A DNA stretch of 64,000 nt from Chloroflexus aggregans DSM 9485 (GTDB lineage: Bacteria; Chloroflexota; Chloroflexia; Chloroflexales; Chloroflexaceae): NCBI RefSeq assembly GCF_000021945.1, contig NC_011831.1, positions 1,811,353 through 1,875,352 of the forward strand. Reading direction: 5' to 3'. Both the position numbers and the translations under genes were made by a program. Shown here piece after piece: positions 41,570 through 51,431 of this stretch. Under the pieces are notes generated by a model. That model ran no database searches. It had not been told where the DNA came from and saw only the letters and a program-made list of their open reading frames with translations. The stretch's first letter is position 1. Every line of letters begins with the position of its first letter.

Positions 41570-42050
41570 CCCGCAAAGGCACACTGCCGGTGCATTCTCA
41601 CAACCTCGACGCCCTCTGCGCTCTCGGCGCCCTTGCATTGAGTTCCCGCCAGGGCACACTGCCGGTGCGTTCTCACAACCTCGACGCCCTCTGCGCTCTT
41701 GGCGCCTTTGCGTTGAGTTCCCCCAGGGCACACTGCCGGCGTGTTCTCACAACCTCGACGCCCTCTGCGCTCTCGGTGCCTTTGCGTTGAGTTCCCGCCA
41801 GGGCACATTGCCGGTGCGTTCTCACAACCTCGACGCCCTCTGCGCTCGCGGTGCCTTTGCGTTGAGTTCCCGCCAGGGCACACTGCCGGCGTGTTCTCAC
41901 AACCTCGACGCCCTCTGCGCTCTCGGTGCCTTTGCGTTGAGTTCCCGCCAGGGCACATTGCCGGTGCGTTCTCACAACCTCGACGCCCTCTGCGCTCTTG
42001 GCGCCTTTGCGTTGAGTTCCCCCAGGGCACACTGCCGGTGTGTTCCCGCA
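41570..42050. repeat. 75-bp tandem repeat array, six full units plus a partial
   Basis: The conserved piece CTCACAACCTCGACGCCCTC starts at 41597, 41672, 41746, 41821, 41896 and 41971, giving periods of 75, 74, 75, 75 and 75 bp; a partial unit ends near 42050. Units differ by a few substitutions and one indel. 75 is a multiple of three, so both strands show repeat-encoded open frames, which I regard as non-coding. The array fills the 562 bp between two related GNAT genes. No spacers, so not CRISPR. Confidence 0.95.
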
Positions 42051-42067
42051 ATGCTACGCTCCCAACA

Positions 42068-43048
42068 TCACCCAATAACCTTCACAAACTCAATCCACGC
42101 CGGTTGCTTCACGAACCCCAACGCTTCGTTAATGCTCAACATCGCCCGGTTAATAGTAGCGTTGTAGGTACGCACTTCGCGGTAGCCGGCAGCCTTCGCA
42201 AATGCCAGTGCATGCACCTTCAACGCCAATGCCAAGCCACGTCGCCGGTAACGCCGGCGGGTAGCGGTAATACCTGTCATCAATACGTCAGGTTCGGCAT
42301 GCTTCCAGAGCTGGCTCGTCGCTGCAATCTCATCACCATCGAGCGCCAGAAAGTACCCCTCTGGGTAGAGATGCGGATTACCCAATACCGACTGTTCCCA
42401 CGTCGTAAAATCAACCGGTGTGAATGGTTCGGCCTGAGGTACGTCGGCCCGCATCTCTATCATGGCTTCATAGAGCCGCTGCCGAGCATCGGGCAAGCGG
42501 TGTAGCCACTCACTCAAAGTACAAATGGTGAATCCTTGTTCTCTGACGCGCGCCAACGCATCAGCATATGGGGTTGGGTCAAACGTGCGCAAATCGAGTC
42601 GCGATTCCCACGTCCGCATCTCTTCACGAAAACCTCGATCGGTGAGAAACCGTACGCTGCGTGTTTGATCTTCGCGGCAGTTCGCCCGCACTTCCAACGG
42701 CTGATACTGCACCGTAAGGTCGTGCATCAGGGCATCATAACAATAGCGACCAATCCCTCGCCCTTGCCATGCCGGCAACACTGCCACACTAACGAAAAAC
42801 TTGCGCGGGTGGTACATCCACGTAGCATGAAAATACTCGGCCGCCGCTACTATCGTACCATCCACTTCGGCCAACCACCGCCTCTGAACGCAATGAGCAG
42901 GACGAGTTGTATCCCAATGCCGTATCTCGTCCACCGTTTCGTGATTATCGGGGAACGCTGCATTGGCAATCGCCGCCAGCGCAGCGTAATCGGCTGCCGA
43001 ACCGGCGAACGGTCGCAGTCGCACCGCTTCTGCAATATTACTGAGCAT
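42068..43048 (-). CDS. Double-domain GNAT N-acetyltransferase
   Basis: This is a 326-residue protein with two GNAT modules: VLPAWQGRGIGRYCYDALMH (about 95-114) and TATRRRYRRRGLALALKVHA (about 270-290). Overall architecture and several motifs (the D-x-x-xFDPTP linker, the C-terminal INEALGF) match the protein at 40537, so the two are diverged paralogues. The start at 43048 has AGAGGA six bases upstream; longer N-termini lack a ribosome binding site. Confidence 0.88.
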   Translation of the reverse strand: MLSNIAEAVRLRPFAGSAADYAALAAIANAAFPDNHETVDEIRHWDTTRPAHCVQRRWLAEVDGTIVAAAEYFHATWMYHPRKFFVSVAVLPAWQGRGIGRYCYDALMHDLTVQYQPLEVRANCREDQTRSVRFLTDRGFREEMRTWESRLDLRTFDPTPYADALARVREQGFTICTLSEWLHRLPDARQRLYEAMIEMRADVPQAEPFTPVDFTTWEQSVLGNPHLYPEGYFLALDGDEIAATSQLWKHAEPDVLMTGITATRRRYRRRGLALALKVHALAFAKAAGYREVRTYNATINRAMLSINEALGFVKQPAWIEFVKVIG

Positions 43049-43166
43049 ATCCAGTCCTCTAGGGTAAAGCTGCGCCGTATTCATTGTAACCGATCCAGCC
43101 GGCACCTGCCATCAGCCCAGAGGTGCAATTGCCCCGCCAACACTATGGTATGATAATACGGAGGGC

Positions 43167-43180
43167 CGCACGGCCGTGCG
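43167..43180. repeat. Perfect 14-bp palindrome CGCACGGCCGTGCG
   Basis: It is a fully self-complementary site in the leader of the HAD gene, 36 bp before its ATG. The core resembles the minisatellite palindrome at 8210 (GCGCACGGC-GTGCGC). A TATGATAAT box lies just upstream at about 43149-43157, so the palindrome would fall in the 5' untranslated region. Confidence 0.6.
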
Positions 43181-43215
43181 ACTCTAACCCATGGTTCATC
43201 AACAAGGATTTATGC

Positions 43216-43899
43216 ATGCCTATCCGTGCCCTCATCTTCGACTTCGATGGCCTGATGGTCGATACCGAAACCCCAGCTCTGCACAGTTGGCAAGAGATCT
43301 ACGCCGAGTACGGCGTTACGCTTAGCGTCCACGACTGGGCAGTCACACTTGGTGCCAATGCCGGCTTCGACGCCCACGCCCATCTTGTTGCACTGGTGCG
43401 GGAACGTGATCCACTTCTGGCCGAACAACTGATCGCCGAGCGCGACCTTATTTTAGCCCGTCGGCAAGCCCGCAAAGACGCTCTCAGTGCCGATCAACCA
43501 CTCCTACCCGGTGTCGCCGAACTGTTAGCCGAAGCCCATACCGCCGGTCTGCCATGCGCCGTTGCCAGTAGCAGCAGTCGGCGCTGGGTCGAAGGCTGGC
43601 TCCGCCGCCTCGACGTATACCACGCCTTTACCACGATCGTCACGGCCGATGATGTAGCCGCGACAAAACCGGCACCCGATCTTTTCTTAACGGCTGCAAC
43701 CCGGCTCGGCGTGCCCCCCAATGCCTGTCTCGTGCTCGAAGATTCGCCCAACGGTATCCTTGCCGCCCGTGCAGCCGGCTGCCCCGTCGTAGCCGTGCCC
43801 GGCGCGGTATCGCGGCAGATTCCTCTCCCACCAGCCGACCTCATCCTACCTAGCCTTGCCCAGACCAGTCTTGCCGAATTGCGCGCACGATTTGGCTGA
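43216..43899 (+). CDS. HAD-superfamily hydrolase (beta-phosphoglucomutase-like)
   Basis: This is a 227-residue HAD subclass IA enzyme. Motif I is FDFDGLMVDTE (nucleophile Asp at 9), motif II AVASSSSRRWVE, the Lys is in ATKPAPDLF and motif IV is VLEDSPNGI. The helical cap follows motif I. Family members are sugar-phosphate phosphatases or phosphomutases. The start at 43216 is preceded by AAGGA. The stop codon (43897-43899) is immediately followed by the right end of the IS200/IS605 element. Confidence 0.9.
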   Translation: MPIRALIFDFDGLMVDTETPALHSWQEIYAEYGVTLSVHDWAVTLGANAGFDAHAHLVALVRERDPLLAEQLIAERDLILARRQARKDALSADQPLLPGVAELLAEAHTAGLPCAVASSSSRRWVEGWLRRLDVYHAFTTIVTADDVAATKPAPDLFLTAATRLGVPPNACLVLEDSPNGILAARAAGCPVVAVPGAVSRQIPLPPADLILPSLAQTSLAELRARFG

Positions 43900-44010
43900 C
43901 ACTCCCACGGCTAAAGCCTGTGGGGTTCTCGGTTCTTCGGCCCGCCCAACGGCAAAGCCTCCCCGAAGGCGGTGCCCCCGCCCTTCTTTAGGATAGTAAG
44001 CGCAGCATTA
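43900..44010 (-). ncRNA. Possible TnpB guide RNA (omega/reRNA) region
   Basis: In IS200/IS605 elements the guide RNA overlaps the tnpB 3' end and the right-end hairpin, and its guide is the flanking host DNA. Here that flank, read outward past 43900, is the antisense of the 3' end of the HAD gene. The scaffold is inferred from position and the hairpin only; I see no promoter. Confidence 0.35.
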
Positions 44011-45026
44011 TGATCGCGGTGCAATTCACAACCACAATACGGGCAGGAGTGCCAGCGAACGGCAAGCCGTTTGGGAACGGACTCGCCACAGCGCGCGCAT
44101 CTTTGCGACGTTCCGGCAGGGTTGACTGCCACCACGACTCGCCCAGCACGTGCAGCCTTGGCGAGCAGGATATTCAGAACGATACCCCATCCGGCGTCGG
44201 AGATCGATTTGGCAAGGGGATGGTTCCGTACCATCCCCCGAATGTTCAGTTTCTCAACCACAATATGGTCATCCTCATTGACCGGTGCGCGGGCGATTGT
44301 GTGAGCAAAGTCCCGTCGCGCCCGCTTGACCTTCAGGTGAGCGTTCGCAAGCAACGTGCGTGCCTTACGGGAGCGATTGCTACCCTTCACGCGACGAGAA
44401 AGCCGTCGTTGTGCCTGTTTCAGCGTGCGTTCGGCGACGCGATAGGAGCGCGGGTTGGCAATCTGCACGCCGTTCGACAGCGTTGCAAACGACCTGCCGG
44501 TTGGCGGGAGCGGCGACGGTGCAACGTCACACACGATATGTGCGTACCATCCATCCGCGTTGCGAACGATGATACAGATTGTTGGCGTGCCCTCAACCGG
44601 GCGATCGTTGTGCAGCCGGAGAGCGCCGATTTTGGAGAGAACAAACCGTCCCTGCTCCCGCTTGACGCCGTTGCCCCACCGGGGATAGGTGAAGCTATCG
44701 TACCGGCCCCACCCTTTGCAGCGCGGATACCCCGCCTTTTCACCGGCGTTCACCCGCCGAACGAACGCTTGAAACGCGCGGTCTCCTCGACGCACGACAT
44801 CCTGCACCACTTGAGAGTGGACACGCTGCAAATATGGCACCTCCCGTTTCAGCATAGGCAGGCTGGCGCATTGGCGTGCAAAGCCGATGGACTCGCCACG
44901 CTCCCGATAGGCAGTCTTGCGCTCGCTCAGAGCGTGGTTGTAGCGTTGGCGGCAGGTTTCGACCGTCTCAGAAAGACAAGCCACTTGAGCAAGTGTCGGA
45001 CGTAACTTGGAGACAAACGTCTTCAT
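43911..45026 (-). CDS. tnpB: IS200/IS605 TnpB lacking the RuvC-I active-site segment
   Basis: This is a 371-residue TnpB-family protein. The N-terminal helical/WED-like region, RuvC-II (E258 in HIVVEKLNIRGM), zinc ribbon (C310, C313, C328, C331) and RuvC-III (D338 in LHRDHNAALTIL) are present. The segment that normally reads roughly VGIDLGL, carrying the first catalytic Asp, is missing: PSPLPPTGR (to R178) joins directly to SFATLSNG. The frame stays open, so about eight residues were lost cleanly. The protein should not cut DNA but could still bind RNA and DNA. The ATG overlaps the tnpA stop. Confidence 0.9.
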   Translation of the reverse strand: MKTFVSKLRPTLAQVACLSETVETCRQRYNHALSERKTAYRERGESIGFARQCASLPMLKREVPYLQRVHSQVVQDVVRRGDRAFQAFVRRVNAGEKAGYPRCKGWGRYDSFTYPRWGNGVKREQGRFVLSKIGALRLHNDRPVEGTPTICIIVRNADGWYAHIVCDVAPSPLPPTGRSFATLSNGVQIANPRSYRVAERTLKQAQRRLSRRVKGSNRSRKARTLLANAHLKVKRARRDFAHTIARAPVNEDDHIVVEKLNIRGMVRNHPLAKSISDAGWGIVLNILLAKAARAGRVVVAVNPAGTSQRCARCGESVPKRLAVRWHSCPYCGCELHRDHNAALTILKKGGGTAFGEALPLGGPKNREPHRL

Positions 45027-45266
45027 CCGCGTGTGCGCTGCGCTTCGATTTGCGGCGTTGCCGAAACAACCGGATGGAGATGGTCAGGCATGATTTCAAG
45101 TGCCACCATCGCACACGCCAGCTCTGGTACCGTCTCACGAATCAGTTCTTCCAGGCGTGTTGTTCGGCGGTCACCTACCATCTTCCGTCGCCGCTTGGGG
45201 CATCAGACCAGGTGGGAGTTGATGAGCAACACGCACGGATCGTTGGAGTGGCACATCTGTTTCATA
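45023..45266 (-). pseudogene. tnpA: Truncated tnpA (Y1 transposase) remnant
   Basis: The frame from the ATG at 45266 reads SNDPCVLLINSHLV, then an in-frame TGA in place of the usual Trp, then CPKRRRKMVGDRR, LEELIRETVPELACAMVALE and the HUH motif region IMPDHLH. It then ends with SATPQIEAQRTRG and a TGA that overlaps the tnpB start. The second half, with the catalytic Tyr, is missing. Two lesions (nonsense codon and truncation) make it inactive. Confidence 0.85.
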
Positions 45267-45379
45267 GCAACAGGATATCATAGATTGTGTGGATGTGCAA
45301 TGCGTATCTACACGTCAGTACCGCGCTTCACCCCACCCCTAAAGGGTGTGGGCTTTAGCGCGCCTGTTCTGTAAAGGAG

Positions 45380-45411
45380 ACAACAAAAGGGGTAGGCCCG
45401 ACGCCTACCCC
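45380..45411 (-). terminator. Terminator of the ACIII-oxidase operon
   Basis: GGGGTAGGC (45389-45397) pairs with GCCTACCCC (45403-45411), a 9-bp stem with a five-base loop. Read on the minus strand it is followed by TTTTGTTG. It lies 29 bp downstream of the last oxidase gene. Confidence 0.85.
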
Positions 45412-45439
45412 TCTCGATGAGGCAACCTATCGTCAGAAC

Positions 45440-45805
45440 CTACGGTAACGGACCCGGCTGTGGCGGCCAACCACGAGCAACATAATCACCCATGGTAATA
45501 ATGAAGAGCATTAATAGCCAGACAAACGCACCTGCTGCATAAACCTGTGTAATCCGGCTACTCACTTTCACATGCATAAAATAGATCACGATCAAGACCG
45601 TCTTGGCAATGGCAATCGACATCGCAATGGTGACTGCCAGCCAACCCGGCATCGTGATCAGATTCTTCTCAACCCACCACGCCGCGACGGTTAGCACCAT
45701 GAGCACCATCAGCGCTGCAAAGACGCGATAGTAGGTACCGCGCGAAATATGGGCATGTCCGGCGCCATGATGAGACGTGTGCGAATGTACATGCTGCTCG
45801 GCCAT
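45440..45805 (-). CDS. Cytochrome c oxidase subunit IV
   Basis: This 121-residue protein has a His-rich N-terminus (HVHSHTSHHGAGHAHISRG) and three membrane helices (about 25-43, 53-75 and 85-107), the prokaryotic COX4/CtaF pattern. The conserved KTVLIVIYFMH motif is present. The ATG at 45803-45805 has AGGAGG at good spacing; a GTG one codon earlier is too close. Last gene of the operon, ten bases after subunit III. Confidence 0.9.
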   Translation of the reverse strand: MAEQHVHSHTSHHGAGHAHISRGTYYRVFAALMVLMVLTVAAWWVEKNLITMPGWLAVTIAMSIAIAKTVLIVIYFMHVKVSSRITQVYAAGAFVWLLMLFIITMGDYVARGWPPQPGPLP

Positions 45806-45814
45806 CACGACCTC

Positions 45815-46594
45815 CTAAACCAGATAGAAAAGTGGGAAGAGGAAAACCCAAATAATATCGATCAGGTGCCAATACAAACCACCGATCTCAACCGGCGTAT
45901 AGTATGTCGGTGAGAACTTGTTACGCAAGGCCATCGTCGTGATGGTACCCATCACCCCCAAGCCGATAAGCATGTGGATCGCGTGCAAGCCGGTTGCGCA
46001 GAAGTACAAGAAGAAGAATAGTTGGTGACCGGACTGCATTAGACCGGTTGCAGGCGCGCCATGGCCGCCACTCGCTGCACCATGCTCGGCAGGAAACATG
46101 AACCCGCGCCCCGGCACCAAACATTCATGGCTCTCGTGCAAGTCACTACCGGTAATCCAACTGATCGGGTCTTTCGCGCCGGCGCAGTGAGCAAACTTCT
46201 CACTGTACTCATACCCCTTGATTACAAGGAAGGTCACGCCGAGCAACATTGTCAGCACGAGCATCGTCAACAACCGCCGCTTATTACCCTCTTCGGCAGC
46301 ATTGACGGCCAGCGCCACCGTCAACGAACTAACCAGGAGAACAACCGTATTGACGGCAGCTAACGGAGTGTTGAGCAGCGCTGCCGCCTCTTCCCATGCC
46401 TCAGGGAAGGCCCAGCGATAGACGATGTAGGCCATAAAGATACCACCGAAGAGCATTATTTCGGTGACGAGAAAGGCCCACATGCCTAACGTAGCAGCCT
46501 CTTTCTGCTGCTCCGGCGTCTCGAACTGATGTTGCAGTTCGGGGCCGTGGCTGTGCGTGTGTACATGCGCCTCTTCGTGTGTGATCGTTGCCAA
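45815..46594 (-). CDS. ctaE: Cytochrome c oxidase subunit III
   Basis: This is a 259-residue membrane protein. Motifs LGMWAFLVTEIMLFGGIFMA near the N-terminus and GGLYWHLIDIIWVFLFPLFY at the C-terminus are typical of COX3. Between helices there is an unusual loop with Cys residues and HGAASGGHGAP. I chose the TTG at 46594, which has GGAG six bases upstream and yields MATITHEEAHVHTHSHG; the frame can be extended to 46684 without a good ribosome binding site. It lies between subunits I and IV. Confidence 0.88.
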   Translation of the reverse strand: MATITHEEAHVHTHSHGPELQHQFETPEQQKEAATLGMWAFLVTEIMLFGGIFMAYIVYRWAFPEAWEEAAALLNTPLAAVNTVVLLVSSLTVALAVNAAEEGNKRRLLTMLVLTMLLGVTFLVIKGYEYSEKFAHCAGAKDPISWITGSDLHESHECLVPGRGFMFPAEHGAASGGHGAPATGLMQSGHQLFFFLYFCATGLHAIHMLIGLGVMGTITTMALRNKFSPTYYTPVEIGGLYWHLIDIIWVFLFPLFYLV

Positions 46595-46755
46595 CGCTCT
46601 CTCCTCTGCGTCCAGTTGCCAATGTAACGGAATCGATGACGGTGCGTTCACACCGTATGCACCATAGTTACTTACCAAACGCACAAACCGTTATGTACGA
46701 GCGCGCTACAAGGGGTGCAGCGCGCTAAGCCATTTCGCTCAGCGGTCTGCCTGCC

Positions 46756-48414
<1,659 letters not shown>

Positions 48415-48418
48415 AGGC

Positions 48419-49411
48419 TTAGTTCCCCGTATCAGCGAGCGACTTAATATACGCGATCAGTTGGTTAAGCTGATCTTCACTGATCTGCCCTTGGTACGAC
48501 GGCATCACAGCAGCATAGCCAGCGACGATCTTTGCATTTGGGTTGAGGATCGACTCGCGCAAGTAGTTCTCATCAGCTACAACCGTCGCGCCATCGGCCA
48601 ATTTCTCGGTTGCGCCGTAGAGGCCTTGCAGACTCGGTCCCACACCACCACCGGCCATCGCGTGACAGCCCGCGCAGCCAAGGCTTGTAAAGAGACCCTC
48701 ACCGGCTGCTGCCATTGGGTCACCCGGCGTTGAAACAACCAATGGCTGACCGGTATCAATCGTGCCATCAGGGAGCACGACCGGGCCGGGTGTTGCCAGC
48801 CAACGCTCGTAATCGGCCAGCGGCAGGGCCACCACCCGTCCGATCATCAGCGAGTGCTCAGTACCGCAATACTCGGCGCAGAACAGATGATATTCACCGG
48901 GCTTGCTCGCCTCGAACCACATAACGGTGTAGCGTCCGGGCAAGACATCTTGTTTCACACGGAACGCCGGGACGTAGAAGCTGTGAATAACATCTTGTGA
49001 AGTCATAATCAGCTTCACCGGCTGACCAACCGGTACGTGCAACTCATTGTTTTCGCGCTTGCCGTTCGGATGCTGCACGTGCCACATCCACTGCTTGCCG
49101 ATCACGTAGACATCGAGAGTACGGTCTGGTACGGTACGTATTTGCACGTATAAAAACGCACCCCAGAAGAAGACCAGCATCACCAGTGCGAGCGGGATCA
49201 ACGTCCACGTTAATTCGAGTTTTAGATTTGAGTCGACCGGATTGCTACGATCAACTTTCTGACTGCGATGATAGCGAACAATCAGGTAGAGAATGACAAA
49301 CGGCAGCACACCGGCAAACAGTAGGCTCAGGGCCACCAGAAAGAAGTAGAGCTGGTCAACCTGTGTCGCAAAGGTCGACGCCTGATCGGGAAATAACGGA
49401 AAATCGCGCAT
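48419..49411 (-). CDS. ctaC: Cytochrome c oxidase subunit II with fused cytochrome c (caa3 type)
   Basis: This is a 330-residue protein from [10 protein letters not shown]. Two N-terminal membrane helices (about 20-48 and 68-92) are followed by the CuA cupredoxin domain ([18 protein letters not shown] pattern, with C-x3-C-x3-H-x2-M ligands) and a C-terminal cytochrome c domain with CAGCH near residue 250. The fusion lets the enzyme take electrons through its own haem c. The longer upstream frame overlaps the SCO gap and has no ribosome binding site. Confidence 0.95.
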   Translation of the reverse strand: MRDFPLFPDQASTFATQVDQLYFFLVALSLLFAGVLPFVILYLIVRYHRSQKVDRSNPVDSNLKLELTWTLIPLALVMLVFFWGAFLYVQIRTVPDRTLDVYVIGKQWMWHVQHPNGKRENNELHVPVGQPVKLIMTSQDVIHSFYVPAFRVKQDVLPGRYTVMWFEASKPGEYHLFCAEYCGTEHSLMIGRVVALPLADYERWLATPGPVVLPDGTIDTGQPLVVSTPGDPMAAAGEGLFTSLGCAGCHAMAGGGVGPSLQGLYGATEKLADGATVVADENYLRESILNPNAKIVAGYAAVMPSYQGQISEDQLNQLIAYIKSLADTGN

Positions 49412-49454
49412 ACTTCGTCCTATCTGGGGGCGCAGCGGCCCCGACGTACTACTG

Positions 49455-50297
49455 CTAGGCTGGCACCGACTCACGCGGCGGCGGTAGATTACCACCGGGG
49501 GTCGAGCGACTCAACGTTACGATCAGGGTGATGATCCCGATTACGGTGAGCATACCGACAATACGGAGAATTGTCATGATCGCCGGGGTATACTGACCGG
49601 TGATCGGATTGTATTGATAACAGAGCAGCAAGAACTGATCGATTGGCGTACCAACCTTACCGGATGAAGCTTCTACTATACCTAATCGCACATCAGACAC
49701 GTTAAACTCAATCCCAAAAAAGTAGCGAGACGTCTTCCCTTCCGGTGTCAGCACAACAAACCCAGCCGCATGCGCATACTGGTCAATCGTCTCGTCGTAC
49801 ACGTACTTGAAACCAATCGCATCGGCTACCCGCCGGATCTGCTCTTCACTACCGGTGAGAAAATGCCAGCCATCCTCCGCTCCGGCCCGTGCATAACGCT
49901 GCAAGGTTAGTGTCTTGACGCCACTAGCCATCATCGGTGTCTCAAGCGGGTCAATACTAATGTTAACCACCTGAAAATCCTGCCCGGCCGTTAGCGGTAC
50001 CTGCTGCAACGCCGACAACACACCTTCGCGCACAAACGAGCAAAGCATCGGGCATTCATAGTAGCTCATAACGAGCACAACCGGCAGCCCAGAGCGGAAA
50101 AACTGACCGAGCCGCACTTCATTCCCCTGCTCGTCAATAAAGACGGAGTCAAGAGGTACTTGCTCTCCCATACGTTGCTCAAACGCCACCCCATCAGCCG
50201 GATTTGATTTGCTTCCTTGCGCCAGTACGGTGACGGGTGCCAGGAGCAACATACTCAGCCACCCAAGCAGCGTTAGCGAGATCCAGCGTTTCATCAC
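49455..50297 (-). CDS. SCO1/SenC-family copper chaperone
   Basis: This 280-residue membrane-anchored thioredoxin-fold protein is used for CuA assembly. An N-terminal signal/anchor (WISLTLLGWLSMLLLAPVTV), the copper motif CPMLC (about residues 83-87) and the distal His in DQYAHAAGFVV are all present. An additional C-terminal membrane helix (MTILRIVGMLTVIGIITLIV) is less usual for SCO proteins. It sits between the ACIII genes and the oxidase genes, which fits its role. Confidence 0.93.
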   Translation of the reverse strand: MMKRWISLTLLGWLSMLLLAPVTVLAQGSKSNPADGVAFEQRMGEQVPLDSVFIDEQGNEVRLGQFFRSGLPVVLVMSYYECPMLCSFVREGVLSALQQVPLTAGQDFQVVNISIDPLETPMMASGVKTLTLQRYARAGAEDGWHFLTGSEEQIRRVADAIGFKYVYDETIDQYAHAAGFVVLTPEGKTSRYFFGIEFNVSDVRLGIVEASSGKVGTPIDQFLLLCYQYNPITGQYTPAIMTILRIVGMLTVIGIITLIVTLSRSTPGGNLPPPRESVPA

Positions 50298-50326
50298 ACC
50301 AACTCACAATCTAGCTTTGAAACGGG

Positions 50327-50731
50327 TCACTTCCCGGTATCGAGACCGTGCTCGATCAAGAGTTCCATTGCCCGCTCGATAGGGATATGTGCCCGACCAG
50401 CTCGCTCGTTTACCCAACCGTAACTTTCGAGCCGCTCTTTCGCTTCGGTGATAATCCGATCACCATCAATTCGTGGATTCTGCTCGATCCGCGGCGCTGG
50501 TGGTAATTGCAACTGTGTCACTTCATCGTCCCTCAGGGTATTACTCGCATCGGTTATCGAGCCGGCGGTTAGAGACAGTACCAGACCCATCAGAACAAAG
50601 GCGAGCAGCAACGTACCAAACACGATGACCAGACCCCAAATAACCGGTGTCGAACGCGCATCACTCACTTCGTGATTGAGCGCCAAACTCTCGGCTGAAG
50701 GGCCTTCACTATGGGCATTAGCGTGACTCAT
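50327..50731 (-). CDS. actG: Alternative Complex III subunit ActG
   Basis: This is a 134-residue protein from MSHANAHSEGPSAE (AGAGGTGATC before the ATG). One membrane helix (about 35-58: VIWGLVIVFGTLLLAFVLMG) is followed by a charged extracytoplasmic domain ending in AGRAHIPIERAMELLIEHG. The fold and position correspond to ActG of the respiratory ACIII operon of Chloroflexus. Its exact role in the complex is unclear. Confidence 0.8.
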   Translation of the reverse strand: MSHANAHSEGPSAESLALNHEVSDARSTPVIWGLVIVFGTLLLAFVLMGLVLSLTAGSITDASNTLRDDEVTQLQLPPAPRIEQNPRIDGDRIITEAKERLESYGWVNERAGRAHIPIERAMELLIEHGLDTGK

Positions 50732-50744
50732 GATCACCTCTCTT

Positions 50745-51407
50745 CTAGCGGTGGCACACAAAACAGTTGGTCAAACGACCATCGGTTGGAATCTGGTATT
50801 CGATCACCAGTTGTTGCCGTTGGGCCAACGACAACGAATTCACGTCCCACTCCATATTGAAAACTTCTTCGCGGGGGCGAATAAAGTTTTCGGGAGCGCG
50901 GTGACAACCGAGACACCAGCCCATATAGAGGGGCTGCGCCTTGGCCGCCAATTGTTGCTGATCGATCCGACCGTGGCACGAACTACAACCAATACCCTTG
51001 GCGATATGCACCGAATGGTTGAAGTAGACGAAGTCGGGCAGATCGTAGATGCGGTTCCACACGACCGGCTCACCGGTCTGGTAACTGGTACGAACGACTT
51101 CAAGCACCGGGCTAGTCGTCCACACTTGTGAGTGGCACGACATACACGTCTCGGTAGCCGGGAAACCGGCGTGAGCCGCCTTCTCAACCGTCGCATGGCA
51201 ATAGCGACAGTCGATCTTCAACTCACCTACGTGATGCTTGTGGCTAAACGGAACCGGCTGGGCTTTCGCAACACCAACATCAGTATACCATGGTGAGAGG
51301 TAGAAACCGACCATAGCGGCAATAATGCCAACCACCAGCATCACAAGGCCAAAGAGGCTGGCCAGAAAGATCGCATTTGCATTACGCGGAAAGATTTGGG
51401 CAGACAT
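50745..51407 (-). CDS. actA: Alternative Complex III pentahaem cytochrome c subunit ActA
   Basis: This 220-residue protein has an N-terminal membrane anchor (about 12-36) and five CxxCH haem sites: CRYCH (67-71), CMSCH (88-92), CSSCH, CLGCH and CFVCH. ActA relays electrons within ACIII on the periplasmic side. The final haem motif lies only two residues from the C-terminus. The gene is 24 bp after actE. Confidence 0.93.
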   Translation of the reverse strand: MSAQIFPRNANAIFLASLFGLVMLVVGIIAAMVGFYLSPWYTDVGVAKAQPVPFSHKHHVGELKIDCRYCHATVEKAAHAGFPATETCMSCHSQVWTTSPVLEVVRTSYQTGEPVVWNRIYDLPDFVYFNHSVHIAKGIGCSSCHGRIDQQQLAAKAQPLYMGWCLGCHRAPENFIRPREEVFNMEWDVNSLSLAQRQQLVIEYQIPTDGRLTNCFVCHR

Positions 51408-51431
51408 ACGTCGCGTCTCTCGCTCTCTAGC

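Larger units (their letters stand above)
43900..45360 (-). mobile_element. Degenerate IS200/IS605-family element
   Basis: This element of about 1.46 kb holds a tnpA remnant and an altered tnpB. Subterminal hairpins at both ends share one plan: CCCAC-GGC-TAAA-GCC-T-GTGGG at 43904-43924 and CCCAC-CCC-TAAA-GGG-T-GTGGG at 45329-45350, each with a bulged T. Such same-orientation imperfect hairpins without terminal inverted repeats define the family. The exact cleavage ends are not certain to within about 20 bp. Transposition is improbable because tnpA is broken. Confidence 0.85.

Noticed and set aside
41570-42050. 75-bp array as CRISPR or as a repeat protein gene
   Set aside because: No variable spacers. 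Open frames appear on both strands only because 75 is divisible by three; no ribosome binding site or plausible domain.
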